Shown here: piece by piece, positions 1-9,133 of the stretch
Layout of the letters: each line of letters opens with the position of its first letter
How positions within the stretch are numbered: the stretch's first letter is position 1
DNA from: Dehalococcoidia bacterium
GTDB taxonomy: Bacteria > Chloroflexota > Dehalococcoidia > Lucifugimonadales > Lucifugimonadaceae
NCBI GenBank assembly: GCA_009693115.1
Contig: SHXW01000017.1
Coordinates: forward strand, 1 to 56,120
Length of the DNA: 56,120 nt
Reading direction: 5' to 3'
Program-made: the position numbers and the translations under genes
The notes under the pieces: model-generated
Database searches by the model: none
Told to the model about the DNA's origin: nothing
What the model saw: only the letters and a program-made list of their open reading frames with translations

Positions 1-118
1 CTGCATGGTGATTGACCTTTCGCTCTGACCCTGATCACAGACTCAGTTCAGGTTAATGCCCCCGCCAGCGCCCATGCCGGCTGGCAACCCTCGCCTGGCC
101 GGTGACGGGAGTGCGCCT

Positions 119-1801
119 CTACCCGTGCGTGCCGAGTTTGCGGCTGATGGCCGCTTCGGCGACGGGGCTGATGACCTTGTCGATCGTCACGTTCACGAGA
201 GCGACCCTCTTCGCATCGAACGCCCGCTTCAACGCAGGCGCAAGCTCCGACGCCTTTTCGACGTTCTCAGAATGCGCTCCCAGCCCCTTCGCCACGATGT
301 CATAACGAGTAGGAAGCAGATCTGTCCATACCGGGCGGCCATAAAGACCCTTCTGGATCTGCCAGTCAATGCCCCATATGCCGTTGTTGCCGAGCACCAT
401 GACGACAGGCAGGTTGTGGCGCACCGCCGTGTCTATCTCCATCCCGTTGAAGCCGAACGAACCGTCGCCAGTCACCAGAACGACGCGCCGCTTCGGGAAC
501 GCAGCCTGCGCGCCAAGCGCGTATGGCACGCCCACGCCGATCATGCCGAAGCTGCTGACATACAGCCACGAGTACGGCTTGTTGGCCTTGAGAGAGGCCC
601 GGAAAAAGTGGCAGTAGTCGCCGCCATCGAAAACCATCACGGTGTCGTCGTCAATGAACTTGCTCAGCGCCTGCGACACGAACATCGGGTGCATCGGGTC
701 TTTCTCGACGGCCAGCTCCGCCAGCTCCTCCTGAAAGGCGTCGCGCGTCTGCCGGAGGGACGTCACCCAGTTTGTGCGTTCAGCCCACTTCTTTTTCATC
801 GCTGCGTCCGCCAACTGCGTCACAACTGGCCCGGAGTCGCCAAGGATGCCGACCTCGACAGTGCGGGAGCGCCCAATGTCCGCCGCTGATGCACTGACCA
901 TGATGTGCTTCACACCCTTCGCAAATGGCGGTGTGCCTCCGAATCCGGCCATGTAATCCAGTCTGCGCCCTAGCAGCAGCACCACGTCTGCCTCGGCAAA
1001 GGCCTTGCGAGCCGCCTTGTTCAGCGGCAGGTAGCCGAAGCCCATGGAGTATTCGTGGTTGTCCGGCAGGAGCGACCGGGCGGAGTCCTCACTGAGGAAT
1101 GGGATGCGGGTGATTTCAATGAAGCGCTTGATTTCGGCGGGTTCACACGATGCCCCTGCGCCTGGCCCGGCTATGATCAGGGGCCGCTGCGCCCCGTTCA
1201 ACAGATCGAGGGCGTGCTCCACCTGCTTCGGGTCGCCCAGCACGGACCTCGGTTCGCTGTATTCGCGCGGGGCGAAGCGGTCGAAAGCGGACTCGTCAAC
1301 CTCTGCTGACTGCAGATCGTGCGGGATGGTCAGGTGCACCGGCCCGCGGCGGCCCGTTGTCGCTATACGGAAGGCGTGCGCGATGTATTCAGGAATGCGT
1401 TCTGCGCTCGGCACCTGCCACGCGCCCTTCGTGACGGCGGCAGCGATGCCCACCTGGTCGAACTCCTGCATGGCGCCGCGGCCGAGGTTGGGCGTCTCCG
1501 CGCTACCTGCAATGTTCACCACAGGCGCTTCAGAGTGAACGGCGTTGGCGAGGCCTGCGACGGCGTTGGCATGGCCCGGGGTGGTGGACAGGGCGACGCC
1601 CGCCTTGCGGAGGAGGCGCGAGTAGGCATCGGCCATGTGTACCGCGCCGGCCTCGTGACGCGTGTCAATCATCCGGAACGGGTGGTCCACCATGACGTTC
1701 AGGAGGTGGAGGAAGTGGTCGCCCGCGATGCCGAAGACGGTGTCGACGCCCTCAGCCTGGAGCGACTTGACGATGAGGTGGCTGCCTGTGACTTTGGCCA
1801 T
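119..1801 (-). CDS. Thiamine-diphosphate-dependent enzyme, acetolactate synthase/decarboxylase family
   Basis: A 560-residue ThDP enzyme with the three-domain plan of acetolactate synthase, oxalyl-CoA decarboxylase and benzoylformate decarboxylase. The N-terminal domain has the catalytic glutamate in TRHEAGAVHMA, and the C-terminal domain has the ThDP/metal motif, beginning VTGDGSFGF and ending LGNNGIWG. The family forms or splits C-C bonds next to a carbonyl; the substrate cannot be told from sequence. The frame stays open to 1996, but the ATG at 1801 is chosen because GGAAGG lies just upstream and homology starts there (MAKVTGSHLIVKSL). It follows a cupin gene and the prpBCD genes on the same strand, so a role in branched or short-chain acid catabolism is possible but inferred. 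Most proteins of this type are labelled acetolactate synthase in databases; no regulatory subunit gene (ilvN) is next to it, which argues against branched amino acid synthesis. Confidence 0.85.
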   Translation of the reverse strand: MAKVTGSHLIVKSLQAEGVDTVFGIAGDHFLHLLNVMVDHPFRMIDTRHEAGAVHMADAYSRLLRKAGVALSTTPGHANAVAGLANAVHSEAPVVNIAGSAETPNLGRGAMQEFDQVGIAAAVTKGAWQVPSAERIPEYIAHAFRIATTGRRGPVHLTIPHDLQSAEVDESAFDRFAPREYSEPRSVLGDPKQVEHALDLLNGAQRPLIIAGPGAGASCEPAEIKRFIEITRIPFLSEDSARSLLPDNHEYSMGFGYLPLNKAARKAFAEADVVLLLGRRLDYMAGFGGTPPFAKGVKHIMVSASAADIGRSRTVEVGILGDSGPVVTQLADAAMKKKWAERTNWVTSLRQTRDAFQEELAELAVEKDPMHPMFVSQALSKFIDDDTVMVFDGGDYCHFFRASLKANKPYSWLYVSSFGMIGVGVPYALGAQAAFPKRRVVLVTGDGSFGFNGMEIDTAVRHNLPVVMVLGNNGIWGIDWQIQKGLYGRPVWTDLLPTRYDIVAKGLGAHSENVEKASELAPALKRAFDAKRVALVNVTIDKVISPVAEAAISRKLGTHG

Positions 1802-1997
1802 GTTTCCTTCCGTATAGCCGTATTCTCCCCCTCCGGGTGCCCCCTGGGCGCGGAGGATGCCCGCAAGGGCAGGAGGAGGGTAATGGGTCAGACGACGGCG
1901 TTGCGCCGAGTTCAATCTGAGTTCAAAAACCAGCGGCCAGAATAGCACAGGGGAGGTGGGTTCCCTCAACTCCGCTCGGGTCGAGCGGCGATGCAAG

Positions 1998-2309
1998 TCA
2001 CTTCTGGCGTGAAGGCCTGCGGACAGTCGGACGCTCCGTGTCCTTCAACTCGATGATGATGTTCTTATAGCGCTTCTTGCCTATGTTCGTGACACGGTGC
2101 GTTGAAGGTGGGGTGTACACGACCTCGCCCGCGTACGAGTCGTCCTCGCGCTTCGTGCCATCGTCATACTCGGTCAGGAGCCGGGCAGGTTCGATCACCA
2201 CGAAGATGTACATGTGCTGGTGGGCGTGCCACTCGCTCGACTCGCCGGGTTCCAGAACAAGTTCCCAGATCTTGACCTTCTCGTGCTCTTCAAGCTGCTT
2301 GTTCTCTAT
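1998..2309 (-). CDS. Small cupin-domain protein with no normal start codon
   Basis: A single cupin barrel. The metal-binding core is PGESSEWHAHQH followed by YIFVV, matching the cupin motif 1 (G-x5-HxH). The only ATG (2213) falls inside this core, so it would cut off the first metal ligands. Reading upstream in the same frame gives convincing protein (IENKQLEEHEKVKIW) back to about 2309, then a repeat-derived stretch, then the TAA that ends prpD at 2331-2333. No ATG, GTG or TTG occurs in frame between 2330 and 2213. The true start may be a rare codon (ATA at 2307-2309), or the start was destroyed by the palindromic repeat at 2304-2326. It probably binds a metal and may be an accessory oxygenase or sensor; function unknown. 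The given right end is the edge of recognisable homology, not a proven start. Confidence 0.6.
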   Translation of the reverse strand: MENKQLEEHEKVKIWELVLEPGESSEWHAHQHMYIFVVIEPARLLTEYDDGTKREDDSYAGEVVYTPPSTHRVTNIGKKRYKNIIIELKDTERPTVRRPSRQK

Positions 2310-2326
2310 CCCTGCAAGGGAGAGGG
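2304..2326. repeat. Dispersed palindromic repeat copy at the 5' edge of the cupin gene
   Basis: Imperfect inverted repeat with core TCCCT-GCA-AGGGA and arms extending to CTCT/AGAG. It belongs to the repeat family seen at 3435, 28442, 28504, 31778 and elsewhere. It lies between the prpD stop and the first recognisable residues of the cupin. Confidence 0.6.
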
Positions 2327-2330
2327 GATG

Positions 2331-3842
2331 TTAATGGTGGGCGGGCGCGACGCTGCGTTGCGGCTGCGATTCAGGGAACAGGTCCACGAACTGATCGGCG
2401 GTCATGGCGTCCAGGCGGCTCGTATCCAGGCAGGTCTCTGCGATGCGGTCTGCCTGCGCCCTGGGGTAGCGGCTCTCAAGGTTCTCTTTGAACTTGGCCA
2501 GCAGGAGGGGCAGTCCCTCTTTGCGCCGTCTCCGGTGGCCGATGGGGTACTCAACGGCGAGGTTCTCCGTTGACGAACCGTCCTTGAAGTGGACCTGCAC
2601 AGCGTTGGCTATGGAGCGTTTGTCCGCCTCGTAATACTCCTTCGTGAAGCGCGGATCCTCATTCACGGTCATCGTCGCCCTTATTCCGTCGATGCGTGGG
2701 TCTGAGGCCATGCGGTCCTCGTAGTGGTCGGCGGTCAGATCGCCAAAGATCAGGCCAATGGCCGTCATGTACTGGAGGCAGTGGTCGCGGTCCGCCGGGT
2801 TGTTCAGCGGGCCGGCCTTCGAAATGATCCTGACCGCAGGCTCCTGGGTAGTGATGGTCACACGGCTTATTTGATCGATCCTGCCCTTGACCTTCGGGTG
2901 GAGGAGGATGGCGGCCTCGACCGCGGTCTGTGCGTGAAATTCTGCAGGGTACGAAATCTTGAAAAGTATGTTCTCCATGACGTACGAGCCGAAAGGCCGG
3001 GAGATCTTGACCTGCTGGCCCTTGAACCACGCGTCCTGCAGTCCCCACTTCGGCGCGGTCAGGGCTGACGGATATCCCATCTCGCCCTTCATGGTCATCA
3101 GCGCGAGGCGGACAGCGCGGGATGTGGCATCGCCCGCGGCCCATGATTTTCGGGAGCCGGTGTTGGGTGAGTGCCTGTAAGTGCGAAGGGTGGCTTCGAG
3201 CCACGCGTTCGAGACGGCGTTCGCGATGTGATCGCGTGTGCCGCCGAGCATCCGCGCCGCCACTGCAGCTGATGCCACTTTGACCAGGATGACGTGGTCT
3301 ATGCCTACCCGGTTGAAGGAGTTTTCCAGTGCAAGGATGCCCTGTATTTCATACGCCTTGATGGCGTAGGAGAGCATGTCGCGTACGGTGAAGCGGGCTG
3401 GTGATGGTGAAGCGCGGCTTCGATCCACACCATCTCCTTCTCCCTGCAATGGAGAAGGAATCCGCCCTCCTCGGGTCAGCCAGTCGGCCATGGTCAGGAT
3501 GGCGCCAAAATTGTCGGAAGGGTGGCCCCACTCGGCAGCGAGCCACGTGTCGTTGTAGTCGAGCCACCTGATCGCCGTGCCAGTGTCGAAGGCGGCCTTG
3601 ATTGGGTCAAGGACGTAGCCCGTTCCAGGGACGCGTGCGCCGCCGGGGACGATGGTGCCGTGTACCTCCGGGCCGAGCAGCCTTGTGCAGGCGGGGTAGT
3701 TCAGCGCGAGGAGCGCGCAGGCGACAGAGTCGAGCAGGCAGAGCCGGGCCGTGTCATAGGCCTCTGTGCTGCCAGCGTCCGGCCCGGCGGCGTAGTTCGC
3801 GATCTGCTGAAGGACATCGTCCGTCTGCCGGACGCCGCTCAC
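2331..3842 (-). CDS. prpD: 2-methylcitrate dehydratase (MmgE/PrpD family)
   Basis: A 503-residue MmgE/PrpD protein, close to the usual 480-500. Conserved blocks include [33 protein letters not shown] and [11 protein letters not shown]. PrpD removes water from 2-methylcitrate to give 2-methyl-cis-aconitate in the 2-methylcitrate cycle for propionyl-CoA. Its neighbours prpC and prpB make this assignment firm. The start is a GTG at 3842 that overlaps the stop of a small membrane protein gene (GTGA), implying coupled translation. Around residue 132 the protein contains [11 protein letters not shown] followed by a basic, serine-rich stretch; this is the translated form of a dispersed palindromic repeat (3435-3459) inserted in frame in a surface loop. 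The partner hydratase (aconitase-type) is not in the window. Confidence 0.9.
   Translation of the reverse strand: MSGVRQTDDVLQQIANYAAGPDAGSTEAYDTARLCLLDSVACALLALNYPACTRLLGPEVHGTIVPGGARVPGTGYVLDPIKAAFDTGTAIRWLDYNDTWLAAEWGHPSDNFGAILTMADWLTRGGRIPSPLQGEGDGVDRSRASPSPARFTVRDMLSYAIKAYEIQGILALENSFNRVGIDHVILVKVASAAVAARMLGGTRDHIANAVSNAWLEATLRTYRHSPNTGSRKSWAAGDATSRAVRLALMTMKGEMGYPSALTAPKWGLQDAWFKGQQVKISRPFGSYVMENILFKISYPAEFHAQTAVEAAILLHPKVKGRIDQISRVTITTQEPAVRIISKAGPLNNPADRDHCLQYMTAIGLIFGDLTADHYEDRMASDPRIDGIRATMTVNEDPRFTKEYYEADKRSIANAVQVHFKDGSSTENLAVEYPIGHRRRRKEGLPLLLAKFKENLESRYPRAQADRIAETCLDTSRLDAMTADQFVDLFPESQPQRSVAPAHH
3435..3459. repeat. Dispersed palindromic repeat inserted in prpD
   Basis: Nine-base-pair inverted repeat (arms around CCTTCTCC and GGAGAAGG) with a 7-nt loop. 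Read on the minus strand it encodes IPSPLQGEG, an in-frame insertion in PrpD near residue 132. Confidence 0.75.
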
Positions 3843-3979
3843 CTCTGCTGGCCGGGTGGGTTTTTCGAACGCCGGACGAGCGCTACGAGCAGAGCGACAA
3901 TTAAAGCGACCACCGCGCCAGCCAGAAAGATCCTGATCAAGCTATTTTTCTCCTGTCCTGTCGGGTCATGCTGAGTCAT
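3839..3979 (-). CDS. 46-residue single-span membrane protein between prpC and prpD
   Basis: A small gene, too short for most callers. It starts at ATG 3979 and ends in a TGA that overlaps the GTG start of prpD (GTGA). The protein has a polar N-terminus ([13 protein letters not shown]), one strongly hydrophobic helix of about 20 residues (residues 15-35, rich in A, V, L, I), a basic RR-SK flank and a short polar tail, which suggests an N-out, C-in membrane peptide by the positive-inside rule. The four-base overlap means translation of prpD is probably coupled to it. No family is recognised. It may anchor or regulate the methylcitrate enzymes or be a small transporter partner; this is inference. 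The Shine-Dalgarno is weak (TAGG). Confidence 0.6.
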   Translation of the reverse strand: MTQHDPTGQEKNSLIRIFLAGAVVALIVALLVALVRRSKNPPGQQR

Positions 3980-4253
3980 GCCTAAACTCTATCGCAACAT
4001 GCAGAAGGTGTGTGCCGTGGAGGGGCTGCATGGCGCTTCCTACGTCGCTCGCTTTATCGACGAGCCCCGCAGCAAAAGACCACCCGCATCACGAGCGGAG
4101 CCGAGGGATCTCAGGTTTGTTTCACAGGTTGTCAGATAGCAAACTGCCCCGGTCGATAGCGACAGGTCGGGTCCCTCCGCTGCAGCCCGGCCCAACGGGC
4201 TTGGGTATCCGGCGAATCTGGGTGACGGGATGAGGGTTGCAGCAAGGAATACT

Positions 4254-5393
4254 TCAACCCCGTTTTTCTACCGGCACATATTCTTGCACGTCATGGCCGA
4301 TATAGTCCCCGATGGGACGGATCAGACGGTTATCGGAACGCTGCTCAATGACATGCGCCGCCCACCCTGAGGTCCGGGCGATGACGAAGAGCGGCGTGAA
4401 CATTGAGGTAGGCACGTCGCACAGCTGGTATGCCGCCGCCGCGTAAAAGTCCAGGTTCGGCAGGATGTTCTTCTCGCGCTTCATCACCTGCTCGATGCGC
4501 TCCGACACATTGAACATGCTCATGTTCCCGGTTTTCTCGGACAGGTGTTTGGCAAGCCCCTTGATGATGTCCGACCGGGGGTCGCCGTTCTTATAGACCC
4601 TGTGCCCAAAACCCATGATGAGCCGTTTGGTGGCTAGCATCTGCATGAGGCCCTGCTCGGCGGCGTCCGGAGTATCAAACTGGGAGATCAGCTCCATCGC
4701 CGCCTCGTTTGCGCCGCCGTGGAGCGGACCGCGCAGCGCTCCTATCGCGCCTGTGACTGCGGAATAGACGTCAGATAGTGTGCTTGTGATCGTTCGGGCG
4801 GTGAATGTCGAGGCGTTAAACTCATGCTCGGCGTACAGGATGAGCGACGCGTCCAGAGCGCGTTGTTTGTCAAGGCTGGGCGCATTGCCCGTTAGCAGGC
4901 GCAGGAAGTGGCCGGACACAGTGTTGTCCGTGCTGGAAGTCTCGATGCGCGTCCCGCGCTGGCGGAAGTGGTACCAGTAGAGAAGCATCGGTCCGAACGA
5001 GGCGATTAGCCTGTCCGCAACGGCCTGGGCCGTACGTCCGCCCTCTCCTTCCGGCTCCAGCACGCCGAGCATCGAGCAGCCTGTGCGCATCACGTCCATC
5101 GGGTGCGCCGAGGCGGGTATCTGCTCGAGTGTGGTCTTCAGTGGCTGCGGCAGTCCGCGCAGCCCGGCCAGCTTCTTCCGGTAGGCGTCAAGCTGCGATT
5201 GCCCCGGCAGACTACCGTAGATAAGGAGGTGGGCCACCTCTTCGAATGTGGACCTCCCGGCGAGGTCGGTGATGCGGTACCCGCGGTACGTCAGGCCCAC
5301 GTTCTCCTTGCCGACGGTTGAGATGGCGGTCTTGCCCGCGATGATGCCTTCAAGGCCCGCCTTGGCCGCTGGCGTCCCCTGCCCGGTGCTCAT
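4254..5393 (-). CDS. prpC: 2-methylcitrate synthase / citrate synthase family
   Basis: A 379-residue citrate synthase-type enzyme. Family marks include STVGKENVGLTYRGY near the N-terminus, LHGGANEAAM and FGHRVYKNGDPR with the catalytic histidines, and LDFYAAAAYQL with the catalytic aspartate. PrpC condenses propionyl-CoA with oxaloacetate to 2-methylcitrate; these enzymes often keep some citrate synthase activity. The methylcitrate role is inferred from prpB and prpD beside it. An in-frame GTG at 5411 exists, but the ATG at 5393 is preferred because AAGGGG lies five bases upstream. It is 55 bases downstream of prpB on the same strand, consistent with cotranscription. Confidence 0.88.
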   Translation of the reverse strand: MSTGQGTPAAKAGLEGIIAGKTAISTVGKENVGLTYRGYRITDLAGRSTFEEVAHLLIYGSLPGQSQLDAYRKKLAGLRGLPQPLKTTLEQIPASAHPMDVMRTGCSMLGVLEPEGEGGRTAQAVADRLIASFGPMLLYWYHFRQRGTRIETSSTDNTVSGHFLRLLTGNAPSLDKQRALDASLILYAEHEFNASTFTARTITSTLSDVYSAVTGAIGALRGPLHGGANEAAMELISQFDTPDAAEQGLMQMLATKRLIMGFGHRVYKNGDPRSDIIKGLAKHLSEKTGNMSMFNVSERIEQVMKREKNILPNLDFYAAAAYQLCDVPTSMFTPLFVIARTSGWAAHVIEQRSDNRLIRPIGDYIGHDVQEYVPVEKRG

Positions 5394-5448
5394 GTCTGCC
5401 CCTTGACCCACTTCTGGTGGGTGCCTGCCCTCTCCTTGTGGAAGTGGG

Positions 5449-6333
5449 TCATTGCTGCTTGCCGAAGAGTTTGTCCAGCTTCTGTTCGTAATCGTGGTAT
5501 CTGATGAGATCGTACAACTCTTCCCGAGTTTGCATGTCCTTGATCACACTTTTTTGCGTGCCATCGGAGCGTATTGCCGAATAGGTGCGCATGGCGGCGG
5601 CGTTCATGGCCCTGAAGGCCGAAAGCGGGTACAGGATGATGTCCACACCCGCGTCACGCAGTTCGTCTTTCGTGAACATTGGCGTCTTGCCGAACTCTGT
5701 GATGTTGGCGAGTACCGGAGCGCGTGCCGCCGCCTTGAACTTTGGATAGTCATCGAGCTTCGTGACGGCTTCGGCGAAGACCATGTCCGCGCCCGCCTCC
5801 CTGTACGCCGCCACGCGGTCGAGCGCGGCCTGCAGTCCCTCTACGGCCAGCGCATCCGTGCGGGCCATGACCACGAAGTCAGGGTCGGGTTTGGCATCCA
5901 CCGCTGCCTTGATCCGGTCGGCCATCTCTTGTGAAGGGACAAGTTGCTTGCCGGGGCGGTGGCCGCAACGCTTGGCCTGCGCCTGGTCCTCAATATGGAT
6001 GCCCGCTGCTCCCGCCCTGGACATCTCGCGGACAGTGCGGGCGATGACGAAAGCCGGGCCAAATCCAGTGTCGGCGTCAACCAGCAAGGGCAGGCGGCTC
6101 ACAGATGTGATGCGGCGCACGTCAACGAGGACGTCTTCAAGCGAGGTGATTCCGAGGTCGGGCAAGCCGTATGACGCCGTCGCCACGCCGCTGCCTGACA
6201 GGTAGATCGCGTTGAACCCCGCGCGTTCTGCCATGACGGCGGCATAGGCGTTTATCACGCCGGCGAGTTGCAGCGGCTTTTCGGCTGCGACAGCATTGCG
6301 GAACAGGCGGCCGGGCGTGGCTTGAGGGTTCAA
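5449..6333 (-). CDS. prpB: Methylisocitrate lyase (PEP mutase/ICL family)
   Basis: A 294-residue TIM-barrel lyase of the PEP mutase/isocitrate lyase superfamily. It has the catalytic-loop signature KRCGHRPGK with the active-site cysteine, the metal-binding VDADTGFG segment and IHIEDQ. PrpB cleaves 2-methylisocitrate into pyruvate and succinate, the last step of the methylcitrate cycle. Homology covers the whole frame. The start codon is TTG at 6333 with only a weak purine stretch upstream; no ATG fits better. It is the first gene of a likely prpB-prpC-(small membrane gene)-prpD series. A propionyl-CoA synthetase (prpE) or the regulator prpR is not seen in the window, so propionyl-CoA probably comes from other catabolism. 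Confidence 0.9.
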   Translation of the reverse strand: MNPQATPGRLFRNAVAAEKPLQLAGVINAYAAVMAERAGFNAIYLSGSGVATASYGLPDLGITSLEDVLVDVRRITSVSRLPLLVDADTGFGPAFVIARTVREMSRAGAAGIHIEDQAQAKRCGHRPGKQLVPSQEMADRIKAAVDAKPDPDFVVMARTDALAVEGLQAALDRVAAYREAGADMVFAEAVTKLDDYPKFKAAARAPVLANITEFGKTPMFTKDELRDAGVDIILYPLSAFRAMNAAAMRTYSAIRSDGTQKSVIKDMQTREELYDLIRYHDYEQKLDKLFGKQQ

Positions 6334-6501
6334 ATGAGGGCTCAGAGGAAAGGATGGGAGTCAGTTGGCGGGATTGGCGAACCCGGCCAGAATTTTACAC
6401 ACCAACATTCTGAACTTTGTGTGCGCAAGCGTTCGATCGGCGCCATTTCGGGTCGGGGAAATGTCTCCGGCAAACACCATACGCGGGATCGATCCACCGG
6501 T

Positions 6502-7350
6502 TCATGCCATGCGCCTGATCGCGTCCCAGAGGAGCACCGGCGCGATTATCACAAGGATCACCCCTATCAGCAGGCGCAGTTTGCCCGGAGCGAGTTTGTC
6601 CGAGAGGCGCGCCCCAATGTACATCGAGATGATTGAGGCGGTGCCCGTCGAGGCCAGCAGGCGCCAGTCGTTTCTGCCTCCCAGCAAATGTCCGGAGAAC
6701 CCGGCAGCCCCAATCAGTACCGTCATCGCAAGGTTGGTGCCGGCCGCGTAAAGCGGGTCCATCTTCAGCACAGCGACGAGGGCGGGCATGCGCAACACGC
6801 CCAGCGCAAGGCCCACCGCTCCCCCGATAACGCCGACCAGGACGCCGAGGAAGCCCTCTCGGAGCATGATGCCGCGCGTCAATTTGCCATGTGCGCCTTC
6901 AGATGGCCTCTTGCCTGTCAACCTGGTCTCTTTCAGTTCTGCCACCGAGCGGAGGACGATAAGCACGCCGGACCACAACACAAGCGCGGACACAATGAAC
7001 ATCACAGCCCCGCCCGGGACGATATGGGCAAATCGTCCACCAATGAACGCGCCGATGACCGACGGTATTCCTATCAGGATGACGACCCGCCATACGATAC
7101 GGCCGCCAAAGAAGTGCGGGAACGAGCCTCCTATCGAGCCAAGGAAGCTGACAGCCAGGTTGTCCCCTGCGGCGATCAGTGGGTTGACACCCAGGAGGGT
7201 CATGACAGGCAGGCGGACTACCCCGAGGGCGATTCCGACCATCCCGCCTACGATGCCGATCGCGAACGTCGCAAGGCCAAGTTCGACAAGCTGGATGTCT
7301 GAGAGCCGGTGCGAGGCTTCAAGGAGAGGGATGGCAGGCAGGATGCTCAT
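6502..7350 (-). CDS. TauE/SafE family anion exporter
   Basis: A 282-residue integral membrane protein with about eight hydrophobic helices arranged as two similar halves. The glycine-rich repeat is visible in each half: GIVGGMVGIALGVVRLP near the N-terminus and GVIGGAVGLALGVLRMP after the middle loop, each followed by an AAG(D/T)NLA motif. TauE/SafE proteins export sulfite, sulfoacetate or related organic anions. The frame is open further upstream, but the ATG at 7350 follows AGGAG. It stands downstream of the aldolase gene and upstream of prpB with gaps on both sides, so its substrate is not given by context. Confidence 0.85.
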   Translation of the reverse strand: MSILPAIPLLEASHRLSDIQLVELGLATFAIGIVGGMVGIALGVVRLPVMTLLGVNPLIAAGDNLAVSFLGSIGGSFPHFFGGRIVWRVVILIGIPSVIGAFIGGRFAHIVPGGAVMFIVSALVLWSGVLIVLRSVAELKETRLTGKRPSEGAHGKLTRGIMLREGFLGVLVGVIGGAVGLALGVLRMPALVAVLKMDPLYAAGTNLAMTVLIGAAGFSGHLLGGRNDWRLLASTGTASIISMYIGARLSDKLAPGKLRLLIGVILVIIAPVLLWDAIRRMA

Positions 7351-7671
7351 GGCACGTGCGCTCCTGCCGGAGGATTGAGCGCCGCAGGAGGAAAACTGCG
7401 GGCTGCGGGATCGCACACAAGATGGGCCCGCCGTCAGCTGCTACGACAGCAGCAGTCGTCTTCACAGCCTCTTTCCTTGTGGGAGTGGCAACACATGGCG
7501 CGTGTTTCGCTCCAGGAATCGGAGTGTTCAGTCTCTTTCTTGCGGCGGGTACAAATGGCCTCGGAGACCGAACTGGGCAGTCTGTCTGGGTCAATGCATC
7601 GATCTTCCAGCGCCCCGGCTACTCACGCTGTATCCGGATTCGCCGGGACACATAGACTCCAGCTCGCCAAT
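7351..7671. other. Non-coding gap, nothing recognised
   Basis: Overlapping open frames exist on both strands (for example minus 7319-7594 and plus 7356-7655) but their compositions are low-complexity, they conflict with each other and none resembles a known protein. No clear hairpin or promoter was found. Confidence 0.5.
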
Positions 7672-8574
7672 TCACTTCCCCATCAGGTTCAGTTCGTCAA
7701 GAAGCTGATCAACTTCCTTGAGCGCCATCCTGTCAGGCGCGAGGGCAGGGTGGCGGGCGAAAGTTGACGTCTTCTTGAACACGCCGCGCCTCCACATGAT
7801 GTGCTTGTAGACCCAGTTGCCCAGTCCGAGCCCCTGGCCGAGCGTGCGGATGATTGCCGCGTACTTGTTGAACTCCTGTTCGGCCCCCTTCTCGTTGCCC
7901 TCCTGCCACATGTTCCATGTGCGGACGAACACGTCCGGCAGCGTCGAGCCGGGCATTGTGCCGACAGATCCGCGCCTGTACTCCTCCAGTACGAACGCGC
8001 CGCCCGCACCCCCAAATAGAATCAGGCCGGAGTCACCACGCAACTCCGCCGCCTCCGCCATGCGCGGCAAAGTCGGAGGAGTCTCGACCTTGATGTAGCA
8101 AAGGTTCGGGTGCGCCTTCGCACAACGCACCGCCAGCGCTGGCGGGACCGGCGCGGTGGACTGGTCTTGGAGGAAGATCGGTATTTTCACCGCCTTGGCG
8201 ATCCGGACGAAGTATTCGACGTTCTCTGCAGCAACACTCGGGACGTATGTTGGGGGCCGAACCATGAGCGCATCGGCTCCCAGTACCTCGGCGCGCGCAG
8301 ACCATTCGATGGCGACATCGGTGCCTTCGGCGCCGGTGTTCATAACCACCTTTGCCCGGCCGGCCGTCACGTCGACGACCGTCTTGAGGACGCCGTCCCG
8401 TTCCTTGTCCGTGAGTTTGTAGACCTCGGTTGCCATGGCGACACCCATGCCATGCACGCCGCAGTCGATGAACCACTCCACCTGCTTCGCCATGTCCTCG
8501 TGGTCTATGCGGCCCTTCGAGTTCACCGGGAGCGAGAGGATGGGGTAGACCCCCTTCATCGTGCGGTCAACCAT
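7672..8574 (-). CDS. Dihydrodipicolinate synthase/N-acetylneuraminate lyase family aldolase
   Basis: A 300-residue DapA/NAL-type (beta/alpha)8 aldolase. It has the N-terminal strand GVYPILSLPVN, and the Schiff-base lysine is probably in CYIKVETPPT. The usual tyrosine of the YNxP motif is replaced (FLQDQST), so the enzyme is unlikely to be a true DapA making lysine precursors. Family members cleave or form 2-keto acids from pyruvate and an aldehyde. The ATG at 8574 follows AAAGGAA. The gene lies 40 bases downstream of the biotin carrier gene in the pxp cluster, which suggests a shared transcript and a role in breaking down an organic acid or amino acid derivative; the substrate is unknown. Confidence 0.85.
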   Translation of the reverse strand: MVDRTMKGVYPILSLPVNSKGRIDHEDMAKQVEWFIDCGVHGMGVAMATEVYKLTDKERDGVLKTVVDVTAGRAKVVMNTGAEGTDVAIEWSARAEVLGADALMVRPPTYVPSVAAENVEYFVRIAKAVKIPIFLQDQSTAPVPPALAVRCAKAHPNLCYIKVETPPTLPRMAEAAELRGDSGLILFGGAGGAFVLEEYRRGSVGTMPGSTLPDVFVRTWNMWQEGNEKGAEQEFNKYAAIIRTLGQGLGLGNWVYKHIMWRRGVFKKTSTFARHPALAPDRMALKEVDQLLDELNLMGK

Positions 8575-8614
8575 GTGCGGTTCCTTTCAGGCAGTGTGCG
8601 GACTACGCGGCCTG

Positions 8615-9133
8615 TCACCCCAGCTCTATCAGCGTCTGTCCGCGCGTCACAGAATCGCCGGGCTGGACCTGGACGGTCTTCACCGTGCCTTCCTTCGGTG
8701 CCGAGATGGTCTGCTCCATCTTCATGGACTCCATGACAAGCAGTGGCTGGCCGCGCTGAACCTGTGCTCCGGGAGCCACGTTCACCCGCAGCACTCGTCC
8801 GGGCATTAGCGCCCGTATGGTGTCTGGGTCTGCCGCGGGTCCGGAAGAAGGGGTAGGCGTGGGCCTCCGCTGCGGAGTGGCCACGTGGGCCTGAGTCTGT
8901 GTACTGGCAGGAGGATCTGTCCGGGTTGGATGGGGGGGCGAATCCACCGCTGGAGAGGGGGGCCGCACCGCATGGGATTGAGGCGCGGGGGTCGCAACGA
9001 CCTGCACGCCGGGAGGTAGTTCCACCTGGTGCTGCACACCATCCACCGTTACCGTGACGGGCGAATGTGCCAGATCCCCCACTTCGACGTCGTAAGTGCG
9101 GCCCTTCACTGTGATGTTGTAGCGTCGTGTCAT
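8615..9133 (-). CDS. Biotin carboxyl carrier protein
   Basis: A 172-residue biotin carrier. The C-terminal 75 residues form a biotinyl domain with the signature VMESMKMEQ; the biotin-accepting lysine is about residue 138. A proline-, threonine- and alanine-rich linker (about residues 50-100) joins it to an N-terminal beta domain (RRYNITVKGRTYDVEV), as in carriers of acetyl-/propionyl-CoA carboxylases and Na+-pumping decarboxylases. The start codon ATG overlaps the stop of the preceding small gene (ATGA), which supports both calls. No biotin carboxylase gene (accC) is in the cluster, so its carboxylase partner must be encoded elsewhere or be the Pxp proteins, which are related to biotin-dependent carboxyltransferases. 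Confidence 0.88.
   Translation of the reverse strand: MTRRYNITVKGRTYDVEVGDLAHSPVTVTVDGVQHQVELPPGVQVVATPAPQSHAVRPPSPAVDSPPHPTRTDPPASTQTQAHVATPQRRPTPTPSSGPAADPDTIRALMPGRVLRVNVAPGAQVQRGQPLLVMESMKMEQTISAPKEGTVKTVQVQPGDSVTRGQTLIELG

Noticed and set aside
56-889. 277-residue plus-strand open frame
   Set aside because: Antisense to the ThDP enzyme, which has clear motifs.
4012-4233. 73-residue plus-strand frame between prpC and the small membrane gene
   Set aside because: Opposite strand within the prp cluster, odd composition; treated as non-coding.
7319-7655. Overlapping frames on both strands in the gap before tauE/safE
   Set aside because: Conflicting, low-complexity, no homology and no good ribosome site.
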